A stretch of DNA of 35,050 nt, from NCBI GenBank assembly GCA_947630285.1, contig CANRHD010000020.1, positions 1 to 35,050 of the forward strand. The letters are read 5' to 3'. The notes below the pieces were generated by a model, which saw only the letters and a list, made by a program, of their open reading frames with translations, ran no database searches and was not told the origin of the DNA. The stretch is from an uncultured Clostridia bacterium (GTDB taxonomy: Bacteria; Bacillota; Clostridia; Oscillospirales; Acutalibacteraceae). Each line of letters opens with the position of its first letter. The stretch's first letter is position 1. Shown here in pieces: positions 1 to 8,461 of the stretch. The position numbers and the translations under genes are program-made.

Positions 1-14
1 TGTTTGGTAATTAC

Positions 15-23
15 ATTATACCA
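15..23 (-). promoter_or_regulatory. Possible extended -10 promoter element
   Basis: On the minus strand this reads TGGTATAAT, an extended -10 box (TGn plus TATAAT). It lies just after the stop codon of the large secreted protein and points off the left edge. I see no good -35 box at 17 bp, and the 59 bases after that stop are also an open frame, so this could be chance. Confidence 0.25.
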
Positions 24-59
24 TATTTTGAAGTTGCTTCTCTTTTTTATTGGTTCATA

Positions 60-3000
60 TCATTTTAACACACACAATCCTGCCAAGGAAGCTGATGACG
101 GATATCCTGTATTCTCAAAGGAAACGGTTACCTCACTGCATTCACCTTTTAATGTAACGCAATTTGCAACATACTGCCAATCGCCTATAAAATCATTTAT
201 CGGTTTTCTGACTGTTTCTGTCTTTTCTGTTTTAACGCCATCTTCAACTACCGTGTAATCATATGAAACCGTCAATCCGCAATAACGGTCATTGGTTAAA
301 CCGAGGGGAATTTCTAACAGTTCATCAAGTCGAGTGTTTTCAGGCGAATTTGATACTATATCAGCTTTAATCCATCCGCCCAAAACAAGAACATCTCCTG
401 CACCGCCTGTAACCGAAAGTGTTTTTGAAAGCGAATAATCATTTGTTTTTGACTCGGCAAATGTCAAAATATTTCTTTTTAGAGTATTTACTGTTTCTTC
501 CTGTATTGAATACGGCAAAGATGAGGTAAATCCGTCAATATTACCGTTTGTAACGCTTTGGAAGCTGCCGTTTTCAAGTATGTTGTATGCACCTTCGCCG
601 CCTCCGCGTTCTAACTGTACACAGTCAATATAAAATGTGCTTTCTGTCTCAGCGCCGTATATTCCAATGTCAATTTGTACAGTATTTTCCGGCACGGAAA
701 TTGTAAGGCTGTAACGGTTGTAATCGTTTTTTAATGCGGCAACAAATCTGGAATTTTCTGCGATACATTCACCGTCCGCATTTAATGCGGCAATTTTAAG
801 CATCATTACCTGATTTGTCTGTACAGCTTCTTCAGATTTTATATACGCAGATAAAATATATGTTCCGCCCTGTGTTACGGGAACACTCTGAGTTACATAT
901 GCACTTTCATTATCATATTTTAACCTTAAAGCTTTTTGACCTGCGTAAGATTCTTTTTTTACGATATCAAAGGAGTTTACATTATATTTTTCCCAACCGG
1001 TAAAGCCGTCTTCAAAGCTATGATTTGTAAGGAGGTTTTCGCCCTCGGTCTGCCAAACTCCGTAATCAGAAGAAATATAATTACCTTTTTCATCTGTGAT
1101 AAGGCTTGTCATACCGTGTGCGTCAAATTGTTTGTTTTCAACTGCGCCGGTATCATCAGAGAATGTAACTTTTCTGGGTCCGTCGGAAGCAATGGTAATA
1201 TGATTACCTGTTAAGTATCCGGAAAGAGTGCTTATGTCCTGTGCTTTTTCAAGTATTTCACACACTCTTCCCATTTCATCGTATGTATATTCAAGTTTAT
1301 ATACATTCCTACTGCTGGCCGCAGTTAAACGGTTACCGCTATATGTGTAATATACCCCTGCGTTATCGGGAAATGACACTTTCGTTAAATTATTACTATC
1401 ATCATAAGCATATTGCATTTTCAGTTTAGTGCTTGTACTGCTTCCTGCTAATATTTCTTTGCCGTCGGAGGTACACGCCTGCACTTTTGTTAAAAGCCCT
1501 GTTGTTTCGTCATACATAAAACGGTATTTTCGCCCTGCACCATCGGTAATTTCGCTTATTGCAAAGAAATTATAATCATTTTTCAGGTCGCTGACATAGG
1601 TTATGTCAATGGACTGTTCAGGATATTTTTCTTTATATACCTTTATAATGCGTCCGGCTTTGTCGAATTTTTCTCTTAAACCGTCCGGACGGATAATTAT
1701 ATAGGGAGATATATTGCTGTTTTCGGCGATGCTATCATCATAAAGCAGATCATATCCGCTTTCACCGATAAATTCTGCATTTTCTTCATTAAAAGTAAAT
1801 GTCCCGTCCTCATGTTCTTCTTTATGGAAGTTTATAATTGAACCGGTATCCGTAGCGTATGATATTTCTTCTCTGAAATTATTTAAATCAACAAACAGAC
1901 ATCTGTTATAGTTGGAAAGCCAGTTGTTACCGTATATTTCCGGTATATTTTTTACATTACCGTCTTCATATAATACAGCTTGAGTTGCAAGAAGATCTTT
2001 CATTCTTGAAAGGAGAGCGGAATTGTAGAAGAATGATAGTTTTACCGGCATAATATTACCGCTTATACCTATATCATCTCTTTGTAAAAACAGCGTCCTG
2101 GTAAAATCATTTACATATGACATTCCGGCTCTTTCTACATCCTGAGAATGATAGTCATATCTACTGTCATATCCTCCGTTCTCTATATAATCCAAATAGA
2201 GAACTGCGCCATTCATAAGTATAGCGATTGCAGGCTCAGCCGAATTATATTCTTTAATGTATATTCCATTATTTACTTTTTCCCCATTAAGCCATTGCCA
2301 AAGCAATTTTGTAATATTAAAATTGATACACTCTATATTTTCATAATCCAACTTACCCTTATAGTAGTCTATAAGAGTTTCTCCGCAATTAGGTTTTGTA
2401 TTATAAGTAACCGTTTCTGCGTCCCATTCGCCTATAGCTTCAAACGCAGCAACATTTGAAGCTATCCCTTCAAAAAGCAAATGAGCGTCTATAGGTGTAA
2501 TATTTTCTGAAATAAGCGGTATTTTTTCAAAATTTATATTGACAAGTACATCGGCGCTTATATCTTCCAAGCCAATTTCATTGTCGTCATCATATAATTT
2601 GCCGTTTGATACAATACGAAATGAATCATCTATGAAATTCAAATCAGGATATTTATCTGTTATAGAAACTGTGGAAAGGAAATCGTTACTGTTTAATGCA
2701 ATAAGTGGGTCAATCGTTACGGGATATTGCCGTTGTGTTGATTTGAGCCAATCCTGTGATGGCAAATAAGTTAATATGTATTCCGTATTTTCTCCCTTTT
2801 CAAGCGTAACTGTTATTTCAGTTGAAACAGCATTAGCAGAGTCACTCATAAAAGGAGCCGGGATAATAAATATTTCCTCGTTTCTTTCATTAAAAAAAGA
2901 TACCGAACCGTTTTTATTAAGAAAAGCAGACAGACCATTTGCATCTATATTAAAAACATATGACTGCCTGACAGCTTTCTCATCAAGAATGATTATGTTT

Positions 3001-3614
3001 TCTTTTATGTTTTTTGAAATTATGCTGTACTCGACATTTGTATCAGGCAAAATTTCTTTATATATTGCAGTTTCGCTCTTTGTATTAAGTTCAGCATTGT
3101 TATTCTCCGAAGTTTCCGCAGTTTCAGAAATATCAATCTTACTTTCCTGAGCTCCGTCAATACCGAAAGAAAGAGAGTGGGAGCCGTTGTAAACAGTAAT
3201 ACCATTGCCTCTTCCGAGTATTTCGGGAAATTCAATGTCTACGGGGTTATCTGTATTTGTATATACTGCCTGTCCGTTTTTATTAGTCCTTTTAAGTGTA
3301 TTATCTATATCAATCCACTTGCCATTTTCTTTATAATGTAACGGATAAGCAGATATCAAAGCAGTATTTGTGCCATCATTCTTCTTATAAACTTTGGTGT
3401 ATTCGTCTCGTTTTTCTTCTATTTCATAAAGAATTTCAGCCGGAGTTTCGTCCTTGTCCTGGATAGGGTCTGAAATATACGGAGTGTCCGGCGGTATTTT
3501 TGAGGCTTTTTCTTCTGCAAATGCCACAAGCGACATCTGCCCGGATTCAATAATGAGCAATACAGATAAAAATATTGACATTATTTTTGTTGCTGTTTTA
3601 ATTGCTTTTGTCAT
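60..3614 (-). CDS. Large secreted RHS/YD-repeat-type wall protein, probably C-terminally truncated
   Basis: An 1184-residue exported protein. The chosen ATG follows a strong GAAGGGGGA site by six bases; an in-frame codon nine codons upstream would translate the ribosome site itself and is rejected. Residues 1-33 are a signal peptide ending AFA. A beta-rich N-terminal part with a DNRLRE-like region follows (the stretch with GEWDAETVTYNTKP and WLNGEKVNNGIYIK). The middle has RHS/YD-type sequence (NWLSNYNRCLF, YRFMYDETTGLL, LEYTYDEMGRV). The C-terminal third holds two carbohydrate-binding-like modules, beginning LLTNHSFEDGFTGW and YNILENGSFQSVTNG. Relatives in clostridia usually run on into a long YD-repeat core and a variable C-terminal toxin or tip domain. 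Here the frame ends at LAGLCVLK inside or just after the second module, so truncation, frameshift or recombination is likely. Role at the cell surface is inferred. Confidence 0.85.
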   Translation of the reverse strand: MTKAIKTATKIMSIFLSVLLIIESGQMSLVAFAEEKASKIPPDTPYISDPIQDKDETPAEILYEIEEKRDEYTKVYKKNDGTNTALISAYPLHYKENGKWIDIDNTLKRTNKNGQAVYTNTDNPVDIEFPEILGRGNGITVYNGSHSLSFGIDGAQESKIDISETAETSENNNAELNTKSETAIYKEILPDTNVEYSIISKNIKENIIILDEKAVRQSYVFNIDANGLSAFLNKNGSVSFFNERNEEIFIIPAPFMSDSANAVSTEITVTLEKGENTEYILTYLPSQDWLKSTQRQYPVTIDPLIALNSNDFLSTVSITDKYPDLNFIDDSFRIVSNGKLYDDDNEIGLEDISADVLVNINFEKIPLISENITPIDAHLLFEGIASNVAAFEAIGEWDAETVTYNTKPNCGETLIDYYKGKLDYENIECINFNITKLLWQWLNGEKVNNGIYIKEYNSAEPAIAILMNGAVLYLDYIENGGYDSRYDYHSQDVERAGMSYVNDFTRTLFLQRDDIGISGNIMPVKLSFFYNSALLSRMKDLLATQAVLYEDGNVKNIPEIYGNNWLSNYNRCLFVDLNNFREEISYATDTGSIINFHKEEHEDGTFTFNEENAEFIGESGYDLLYDDSIAENSNISPYIIIRPDGLREKFDKAGRIIKVYKEKYPEQSIDITYVSDLKNDYNFFAISEITDGAGRKYRFMYDETTGLLTKVQACTSDGKEILAGSSTSTKLKMQYAYDDSNNLTKVSFPDNAGVYYTYSGNRLTAASSRNVYKLEYTYDEMGRVCEILEKAQDISTLSGYLTGNHITIASDGPRKVTFSDDTGAVENKQFDAHGMTSLITDEKGNYISSDYGVWQTEGENLLTNHSFEDGFTGWEKYNVNSFDIVKKESYAGQKALRLKYDNESAYVTQSVPVTQGGTYILSAYIKSEEAVQTNQVMMLKIAALNADGECIAENSRFVAALKNDYNRYSLTISVPENTVQIDIGIYGAETESTFYIDCVQLERGGGEGAYNILENGSFQSVTNGNIDGFTSSLPYSIQEETVNTLKRNILTFAESKTNDYSLSKTLSVTGGAGDVLVLGGWIKADIVSNSPENTRLDELLEIPLGLTNDRYCGLTVSYDYTVVEDGVKTEKTETVRKPINDFIGDWQYVANCVTLKGECSEVTVSFENTGYPSSASLAGLCVLK

Positions 3615-4148
3615 AAAAATTCCCCCTTCAAACTTTTGCAATATAAATATAGTTAAAGTTTTTCAACAGTTGTATGAACTATAAATATAAAACATCGGAT
3701 TTACTTCCTTGTAATTTTATTGTCCGAGTTTTTTATGTTATATATCTTACAACCTAATATTTTTTCTCTTTTTCGCCCTGTTATATATAAGCAAGCAGGC
3801 AGGAGAGCGAGTAGGCTTATGTACGGCCGTCAGAAACGCACTTTGATATTATACATATATGTTTTCATATGTACTGCAAGGTGATTGGCTCGGTGTGATT
3901 TTCTGAATTATCGGTACAGTCGGCCTGGGACTCAGCTCTGCTGTCGCTTGTTGTCGGGAAATGCGGCAGGTCTTAATTCTGCTATGTTTAACTAATTATA
4001 AATTCCTTTTGCACACTCATTTACTATTACATTTTAAAGCTTCGATTAATTATTTTCTTGTTATCTATCTTTTACGATATTTCCTATAGATATATTTTAT
4101 CTAAGATAAAAGTCCTGCCTATTCATTTTAGCTTACGGTTGCGGGATT
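3615..4148. other. Gene-free stretch of 534 bp
   Basis: No convincing gene, terminator or RNA gene is seen. The outer parts are AT-rich. A more GC-rich block lies around 3790-3970. Read on the plus strand from about 3878 it gives a short hydrophobic, glycine-rich peptide-like stretch (IIGTVGLGLSSAV) broken by a stop and lacking a start. It may be the remnant of a decayed gene. The region must also hold the promoter of the large secreted protein, but no box pair is clear enough to call. Confidence 0.5.
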
Positions 4149-4559
4149 TTACCCATAAGTTTTTTCAATATTTTTTGTGATTTTGTCATCACTTCCGCCT
4201 GTACCGGAAATAGTGAACTCAACATGCGATCTGTATGTTCCGGTTTTTGATAACTGTAACGAATGGCTTTGTGAAAAGCTATTCGCAGTTGATGTATCGG
4301 TCCACTTGCCGTTATCAACAGTTATCCAAATCAAGCCAAACTTTTTCTGAATCTTTGTCTCAATTGTTCCTTTTGTTACAAGCCCTGATTTCCCTATATA
4401 ACTATTAGATACTGTAGCTTTTCCGGTGCTTGATATGTAAAACGATGTTTCTGCAGTATAAATATTATTTGCGCACGGAGTAATGCTGCTTGCATATACA
4501 GGAAAAGTTACTGTGAACAGCGTAACAAAACACAAAACTGCTGCAATAAGTTTTTTCAT
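4149..4559 (-). CDS. Small secreted protein of unknown function
   Basis: 136 residues starting MKKLIAAVLCFV. The start is fixed by an AAAGGAGGGG site seven bases upstream; a longer reading begins inside the upstream hairpin and is rejected. Residues 1-23 form a signal peptide ending VYA. The mature part is Thr/Ser/Gly rich, mostly beta by pattern (ETSFYISSTGKATVSN, HVEFTISGTG), with one cysteine and no catalytic motif that I recognise. It lies 76 bases downstream of the DUF4367-like gene on the same strand, separated by a perfect inverted repeat. It may be read with the ECF sigma operon or from its own signal. Similar small secreted proteins occur in clostridia with no known role. Confidence 0.75.
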   Translation of the reverse strand: MKKLIAAVLCFVTLFTVTFPVYASSITPCANNIYTAETSFYISSTGKATVSNSYIGKSGLVTKGTIETKIQKKFGLIWITVDNGKWTDTSTANSFSQSHSLQLSKTGTYRSHVEFTISGTGGSDDKITKNIEKTYG

Positions 4560-4576
4560 AAAAAATCCCCTCCTTT

Positions 4577-4613
4577 CAACTGTTATTTTTCCCTTCACTA
4601 TATATAACAGTTG
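4577..4613 (-). repeat. Perfect 10-bp inverted repeat directly before a ribosome site
   Basis: CAACTGTTAT at 4577-4586 pairs exactly with ATAACAGTTG at 4604-4613, with a 17-base loop. On the minus-strand transcript it falls after the DUF4367-like gene stop (4636), and its 3' arm abuts the AAAGGAGGGG ribosome site of the small secreted protein. There is no T-run after it, so it is not a standard terminator. It could be an mRNA processing or stability hairpin, or an operator. Confidence 0.6.
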
Positions 4614-4635
4614 AAAAAGAGGGTGTAGCTACAAA

Positions 4636-5310
4636 TTATTCAATTTTTTCTGAAATATTTTCTTGAAGAGTTGTAATATCGTTTTTAATACTGTTTGGAA
4701 CTTTTATTGTAAAACAATAATAGCCATCACTCCATCTAAGTGTTCTACCGTATTTATCTTCTGTTAAATATGCTTTTAAACCGTTAATTTCAAGTTCGCG
4801 ATATTCGTGCTCATTATCAATCAAAACATTTGAATCAAGGATATTTTGACTAAATACAATTTCTTCTCCGCTTTCATTCAACCAAACAACAAATACATTG
4901 ATATCACTTTTTTTGTATTCGCTTATCTCATATCCCTCCGGTAAATTTGTTAATGTATATTCCGTTTGTATCGTTTCAACAGGTGGAATTGAATTTTCGC
5001 TCAGGGTTATTTCATTAAACTGTGAAAGCACTCTTTTCACAAATTCAATAATCGGTTCCCTTGTTGCCGCCACGCTCATTAAGCCCGTAAACAAAACCAT
5101 AATCGCAATGATTGCGGCAATCAGGCTTTTGGTAAGCGTTCTTCGTGTTGAAAACTTAATGCGGTTGTTCTTTTTAACAAGCCTATCCATTGACCTGACG
5201 AATTTTTCCGAAAACTCCCATTGGATTTCGTCCTCGCTCGGAATTTCGGCGTTGTCAAGTCTCTCGGCTTCCATAAACGCTTTTACAAATAATTCTTTTG
5301 CATTTTCCAA
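4636..5310 (-). CDS. Membrane anti-sigma-like protein (DUF4367-type) paired with the ECF sigma factor
   Basis: 224 residues. A cytoplasmic N-terminal part (1-60) is acidic then basic, one transmembrane helix spans about 61-83 (LIAAIIAIMVLFTGLMSVAA), and an outside domain follows. That domain has the pattern of DUF4367 (YTLTNLPEGYEISEYKK, ELEINGLKAYLTED, LRWSDGYYCFTIKV). The only in-frame start is TTG, one base after the sigma gene stop and seven bases after a GAGGGAT site, so translation is probably coupled. In clostridia, genes of this form directly after an ECF sigma gene are taken to be its membrane regulator; I infer that here from position. It could instead be a substrate of that sigma system. 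Confidence 0.75.
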   Translation of the reverse strand: MENAKELFVKAFMEAERLDNAEIPSEDEIQWEFSEKFVRSMDRLVKKNNRIKFSTRRTLTKSLIAAIIAIMVLFTGLMSVAATREPIIEFVKRVLSQFNEITLSENSIPPVETIQTEYTLTNLPEGYEISEYKKSDINVFVVWLNESGEEIVFSQNILDSNVLIDNEHEYRELEINGLKAYLTEDKYGRTLRWSDGYYCFTIKVPNSIKNDITTLQENISEKIE

Positions 5311-5311
5311 G

Positions 5312-5857
5312 TTAATCCCTCAAATCGTTTTCCAATATTTCAAGCAGTTTCTTCTTACCTCTAATTATTTGCTGATGCACAGTAGAATTTTTCCGTCCCA
5401 ACAAATCTGCAATTTCCTTAATTTTCATTCCTACGACAAAATGATAAAACAAAACATCTTTGTATGTATTGCTAATGCTTTGTATGGCTTTTACCACTTC
5501 TTCGTAGTTTTCCTGTATATTCAGTTTATCAAAAAATTGTTCATCAGTCATATTTTCAACATCTTCAAGCTGAATATGCTTATTCCTTGTTGCGTTCTTT
5601 TGAGAAAGGTTGATTGCATTGTTTTTTGCGGCCTTTAATACATATGAAAGTGTTTCGTCGGAGTTCGGATTTCCTATCGACTGCATGTTTCGTGCAATTT
5701 TTATAAAGGCGTCGTGGACGGCGTCCTCTGCGTCTTCTCTGTTCTTTAAAACAGAGAAAGCAACGGATACCATTCTTTTTCTGTAATTTTTATATAGCAA
5801 TTCAAATTTTGCTCTGTCATCATCGTTGTCGATGAGCGACATGTAGAACATCAGCAT
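5312..5857 (-). CDS. ECF-type RNA polymerase sigma factor
   Basis: 181 residues from the ATG that begins MLMFYMSLIDNDDD, ten bases after a GAGGGA site. An upstream in-frame GTG overlaps that site and is less likely. Region 2 is clear (FELLYKNYRKRMVSVAFSVL, then NREDAEDAVHDAFIKIARN), and region 4 is a helix-turn-helix (YKDVLFYHFVVGMKIKEIADLL then STVHQQIIRGKKKL). Length and layout fit an extracytoplasmic-function sigma factor. It heads a unit with the TTG-started membrane gene and perhaps the small secreted protein. Upstream (5991-6004) lies a short palindrome GTTTGT-tg-ACAAAC that could belong to its promoter region. What signal it answers is not visible. Confidence 0.9.
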   Translation of the reverse strand: MLMFYMSLIDNDDDRAKFELLYKNYRKRMVSVAFSVLKNREDAEDAVHDAFIKIARNMQSIGNPNSDETLSYVLKAAKNNAINLSQKNATRNKHIQLEDVENMTDEQFFDKLNIQENYEEVVKAIQSISNTYKDVLFYHFVVGMKIKEIADLLGRKNSTVHQQIIRGKKKLLEILENDLRD

Positions 5858-6009
5858 CTTTTTAATGTCCCTCACTTAATAAAACACTTTAAAAGCCGTT
5901 TTTATTACAATTTTTATAAAATTTATTTTACACTCTATTCTTTGCTTTCGCAACAATCCGTGTCGAAATTTATCAAATATACACGAAAATGTTTGTTGAC
6001 AAACGCATA

Positions 6010-6040
6010 AAAACAGGGCTGACAGGTAGAATGTCAGCCC
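6010..6040 (-). terminator. Rho-independent terminator of the kinase/regulator operon
   Basis: GGGCTGACA at 6016-6024 pairs perfectly with TGTCAGCCC at 6032-6040 over a seven-base loop. On the minus strand the stem is followed by TGTTTTTA. It lies 18 bases after the sensor kinase stop codon. Confidence 0.9.
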
Positions 6041-6057
6041 TTATGTCATCTCAGTTT

Positions 6058-7362
6058 TTATGTTTTAAAATCATTTTTCCTCGTAAATACAATATTCGTT
6101 TCAAATGTTTTTAAATTATCATCATACTCCCAGTCATAAACGGCTTCGTATTTTTCAAGTATCTTTTTAATGCTTTGCGTGCCTATGCCGTGGAGTTTTT
6201 TATTTTTCTTAGTCGTTTTAAGCTTGCCGCCGTCTGTTATCGGGGCAACGGAACAGTTATTTTTTACAGAAAGTCCGTCGCACATACCGTTTCTTGAAAA
6301 AATATCTAACCGAACGAAGCCGTTATCGGTTTTTTCGGCCGCTTCGACTGCATTATCAAGCAAATTGTTCATCAGCGAAGATAAATCGGTATCGTCTATA
6401 TACGACAAGTTTGCAGTTTTAACATCAACGGAAAACTTAATATTTTTCTTTTCGCAAAGCATGGCATATTTGCTGATTATCAAATCCAATACTTTATTTT
6501 TGCTTATTCCCGTGCGGTTAAATCTTTCAACGGTCGGATATATTCCGTCAATATATCTTTGCACCTCTTCCATATTTTCAAGGTTGCTTATCTGTATTAA
6601 ATGATTTTTAATATCGTGTGAAAACACACGCATTTCTTTATTTGACTGCTCAATAATTTCAAAATACCGTCTATCCTGTTCTTCACGGTCCTGAATGGAT
6701 TTTAATTCATACAGCTCTTTTGTGTTTTTTAAAGAAAATTCATAAATAATGAAAACCAATATGTTGGCAAACAATAAGCCTACGCATGAAATTATCCACA
6801 GAACGCTCATAGTCTTTGTAAGCTGCATTTGATATGAAATATATCTGAAACAGATTAGCACGATTACGCTTGTGAGCGGCATTACAAACAGCGGCCAAAA
6901 ATATTTGTTGTAATGCTCTTTACCTTCTTTTTGGGCAAACAGCTTAAGGATAATTAACATTAACCCGGAATATATTAATTTACTTGTCGTTACTATTAAT
7001 AAATAATCAAGTTGGTTGGTTTCAAAAGCATTAAAGCCCTTGTAGAATACGGAGCTTAACGCCATTACCAATATTTCGGAAACAAACATTACAAATAAAA
7101 ATATAAATGTGTGAAATACCGCTGTCTTTAAAGAAACCTTGTAAAAGCAAAAAAGGAGCAGAGTATATATAATAAACATAAGAATTGTATTCAGGTATGT
7201 AATATTTAACTGGTATATCACACCCAAAAAGGCTATGCTTAAAAAGATTAAAGGAACCCTTATCCGAGCGCTCTTTTTGGCGCTGAAAAGAGAATCGGAA
7301 TAATACAAAAACAACAGGAACTCAAAAAAGTATATAAATATGTCCGTTATAATTTTAATCAT
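6058..7362 (-). CDS. agrC: AgrC-like sensor histidine kinase (GHKL ATPase)
   Basis: 434 residues. The first 210 hold about six hydrophobic membrane helices with few charged residues, as in AgrC-type peptide receptors. After a linker comes the dimerisation box with the phospho-accepting histidine (SHDIKNHL, His249). The ATPase domain follows: N-box LMNNLLDNAVEAAE at about 330-343 and a glycine box HGIGTQSIKKI at about 395. The gene starts at an ATG overlapping the last eight bases of the response regulator gene, with an AGGTGAGGAT site nine bases upstream. It most likely binds the cyclic peptide made by the agrDB genes at 8.7-9.4 kb and phosphorylates the LytTR regulator. The peptide partner is inferred from location. 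The symbol follows the family; orthology to staphylococcal agrC is not shown. Confidence 0.9.
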   Translation of the reverse strand: MIKIITDIFIYFFEFLLFLYYSDSLFSAKKSARIRVPLIFLSIAFLGVIYQLNITYLNTILMFIIYTLLLFCFYKVSLKTAVFHTFIFLFVMFVSEILVMALSSVFYKGFNAFETNQLDYLLIVTTSKLIYSGLMLIILKLFAQKEGKEHYNKYFWPLFVMPLTSVIVLICFRYISYQMQLTKTMSVLWIISCVGLLFANILVFIIYEFSLKNTKELYELKSIQDREEQDRRYFEIIEQSNKEMRVFSHDIKNHLIQISNLENMEEVQRYIDGIYPTVERFNRTGISKNKVLDLIISKYAMLCEKKNIKFSVDVKTANLSYIDDTDLSSLMNNLLDNAVEAAEKTDNGFVRLDIFSRNGMCDGLSVKNNCSVAPITDGGKLKTTKKNKKLHGIGTQSIKKILEKYEAVYDWEYDDNLKTFETNIVFTRKNDFKT

Positions 7363-8071
7363 GGCTTATATCCTCACCTATAAATTTTAAAAACCGCTTT
7401 TTAAATTCCGGCTGTTTTCTTGTAGCAACGGAAATTCTTATATTTTGACAGGGCCGGGCCAAGAAGATTTCACTTCTTTGGAAACTCCTTATATAGTTCA
7501 TATTAACTATATAACTGTTATGCGGAACGGCGAAATAAGACGCCGTAAGCATAGGGCGAAGCTGTTTCATAGTCTCTTTTATTACAAATGAGTTCTCCGC
7601 TGTAAAAACAAAAACGCCTCTGAGCTTTGCCTCGGCGTAAATAATATCGGAGGCTTTGAGTCTTATAACCCGACTGTCTTTTGCGTGCAGAACTATAACG
7701 CTTTCGTTTATAACGCTGAGGGCTTTGTCAAGCGCAGAAAAAATACGGTTCTGCTTTATGGGTTTGTCAATATATCTTGTTACCTGAATATCCATAGCGT
7801 CGTCCAGATATTGATTATACGCAGTAACGACAAGAATAACCGTATTTCTGTTTATTTTCTGTATTTCTTTCGCAACCGAAATGCCGTTTAAGTTGCCAAG
7901 CTCTATATCAAGGAACAGTATATCATAGGTTTTATCGGATTTAATTAAATCCTCCCCTGTTTTATATTCATCAATACTGCATTCGATATGGCGTAATTTA
8001 AAATATTCCTCGGCATAACACTTCACAGACAATCTGCACTCCGTTATGTCGTCACATATTGCGATTTGCAT
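7355..8071 (-). CDS. agrA: LytTR-family response regulator (AgrA-like)
   Basis: 238 residues. The receiver domain (1-120) has the acidic pocket (CDD at 6-8), the phospho-accepting Asp55 in FLDIELGN, and a conserved Lys in YIDKPIK. The C-terminal LytTR DNA-binding domain spans about 130-235 (VIRLKASDIIYAEAK, FAVPHNSYIVNMNYI). The start follows a GAGGGT site. It is the first gene of an operon with the kinase (eight-base overlap) and has its own promoter at 8115-8143. By family knowledge it should bind paired direct repeats upstream of the peptide gene; a candidate pair is at 8602-8623. Regulators of this shape control either the agr operon itself or secreted factors. Confidence 0.9.
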   Translation of the reverse strand: MQIAICDDITECRLSVKCYAEEYFKLRHIECSIDEYKTGEDLIKSDKTYDILFLDIELGNLNGISVAKEIQKINRNTVILVVTAYNQYLDDAMDIQVTRYIDKPIKQNRIFSALDKALSVINESVIVLHAKDSRVIRLKASDIIYAEAKLRGVFVFTAENSFVIKETMKQLRPMLTASYFAVPHNSYIVNMNYIRSFQRSEIFLARPCQNIRISVATRKQPEFKKRFLKFIGEDISHD

Positions 8072-8096
8072 AAAATACCCTCAAAAATGACAAAAA

Positions 8097-8123
8097 TCGT
8101 ATAATCACAAATTGATTATACGA
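8097..8123. promoter_or_regulatory. Perfect palindrome over the agrA promoter: likely operator
   Basis: TCGTATAATC (8097-8106) and GATTATACGA (8114-8123) are exact inverted repeats separated by seven bases. The right arm contains the -10 box of the regulator/kinase promoter, and the left arm lies just past the expected start of transcription. On the minus strand a TTTTTG run follows, so the hairpin could also end the XRE gene transcript, although its stem is AT-rich. An operator for the neighbouring XRE protein is the simplest reading and is inference. Confidence 0.65.
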
Positions 8124-8143
8124 CAGTAAAAAAATTATTGCAA
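8115..8143 (-). promoter_or_regulatory. Sigma-A type promoter of the agrA-agrC operon
   Basis: On the minus strand a -35 box TTGCAA (8138-8143), a 17-base spacer and a perfect TATAAT (8115-8120) are present. The start codon of the regulator lies 44 bases beyond the -10 box. The -35 box begins six bases after the stop codon of the XRE gene, so this operon can be switched separately from it. Confidence 0.75.
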
Positions 8144-8149
8144 GTTTAT

Positions 8150-8461
8150 TTATTTTATAAAAGCGTCAATTATATCGGATATTATAATTTTATACTCATC
8201 AGAACACTTTTTAAGTTTTTGTATAATTTCATCATTAATATCCGCATACAGTGTTCCGGAAGCTATGTAATCCGTATTTATTTTCAATTCGGAGCAAATG
8301 TCAAGGAACAGTAAAAAGCTCGGAGCCGCTCTGCCTCGCTCAATATTTGAAAGATGATTGTTGGAAATATTCAGCCTATTGGCAAAATCTTTTTGACTTA
8401 TTCCCAATTCTCTGCGGCGCATAAAAATTCTATTTCCTATTTGCTTTAAATTATGTTCCAT
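8150..8461 (-). CDS. XRE-family helix-turn-helix regulator inside the agr locus
   Basis: 103 residues from the ATG reading MEHNLKQIGN, with a GGGAGAG site nine bases upstream. Residues about 7-62 form a Cro/C1-type helix-turn-helix (RRELGISQKDFANRLNISNNHLSNIERGRAAPS), the recognition helix being NNHLSNIERG. The C-terminal 40 residues are a short helical tail without a ligand-domain signature. The gene lies between the divergent agrD-agrB and agrA-agrC units and shares the 236-base region upstream of agrD. It probably binds one or both agr promoters; the perfect palindrome at 8097-8123 is the best candidate site. Whether it represses or activates is unknown. Confidence 0.85.
   Translation of the reverse strand: MEHNLKQIGNRIFMRRRELGISQKDFANRLNISNNHLSNIERGRAAPSFLLFLDICSELKINTDYIASGTLYADINDEIIQKLKKCSDEYKIIISDIIDAFIK

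Noticed and set aside
3642-4148. Possible CRISPR array or small RNA in the gene-free stretch
   Set aside because: No regularly spaced repeats and no promoter-terminator pair were seen.
4898-5638. 246-codon plus-strand frame antisense to the sigma/membrane partner genes
   Set aside because: It mirrors two well-supported minus-strand genes and has no ribosome site or recognisable domain.
5991-6004. GTTTGT-tg-ACAAAC palindrome upstream of the ECF sigma gene
   Set aside because: Short, in AT-rich sequence and not aligned with clear promoter boxes; not listed as a separate site.
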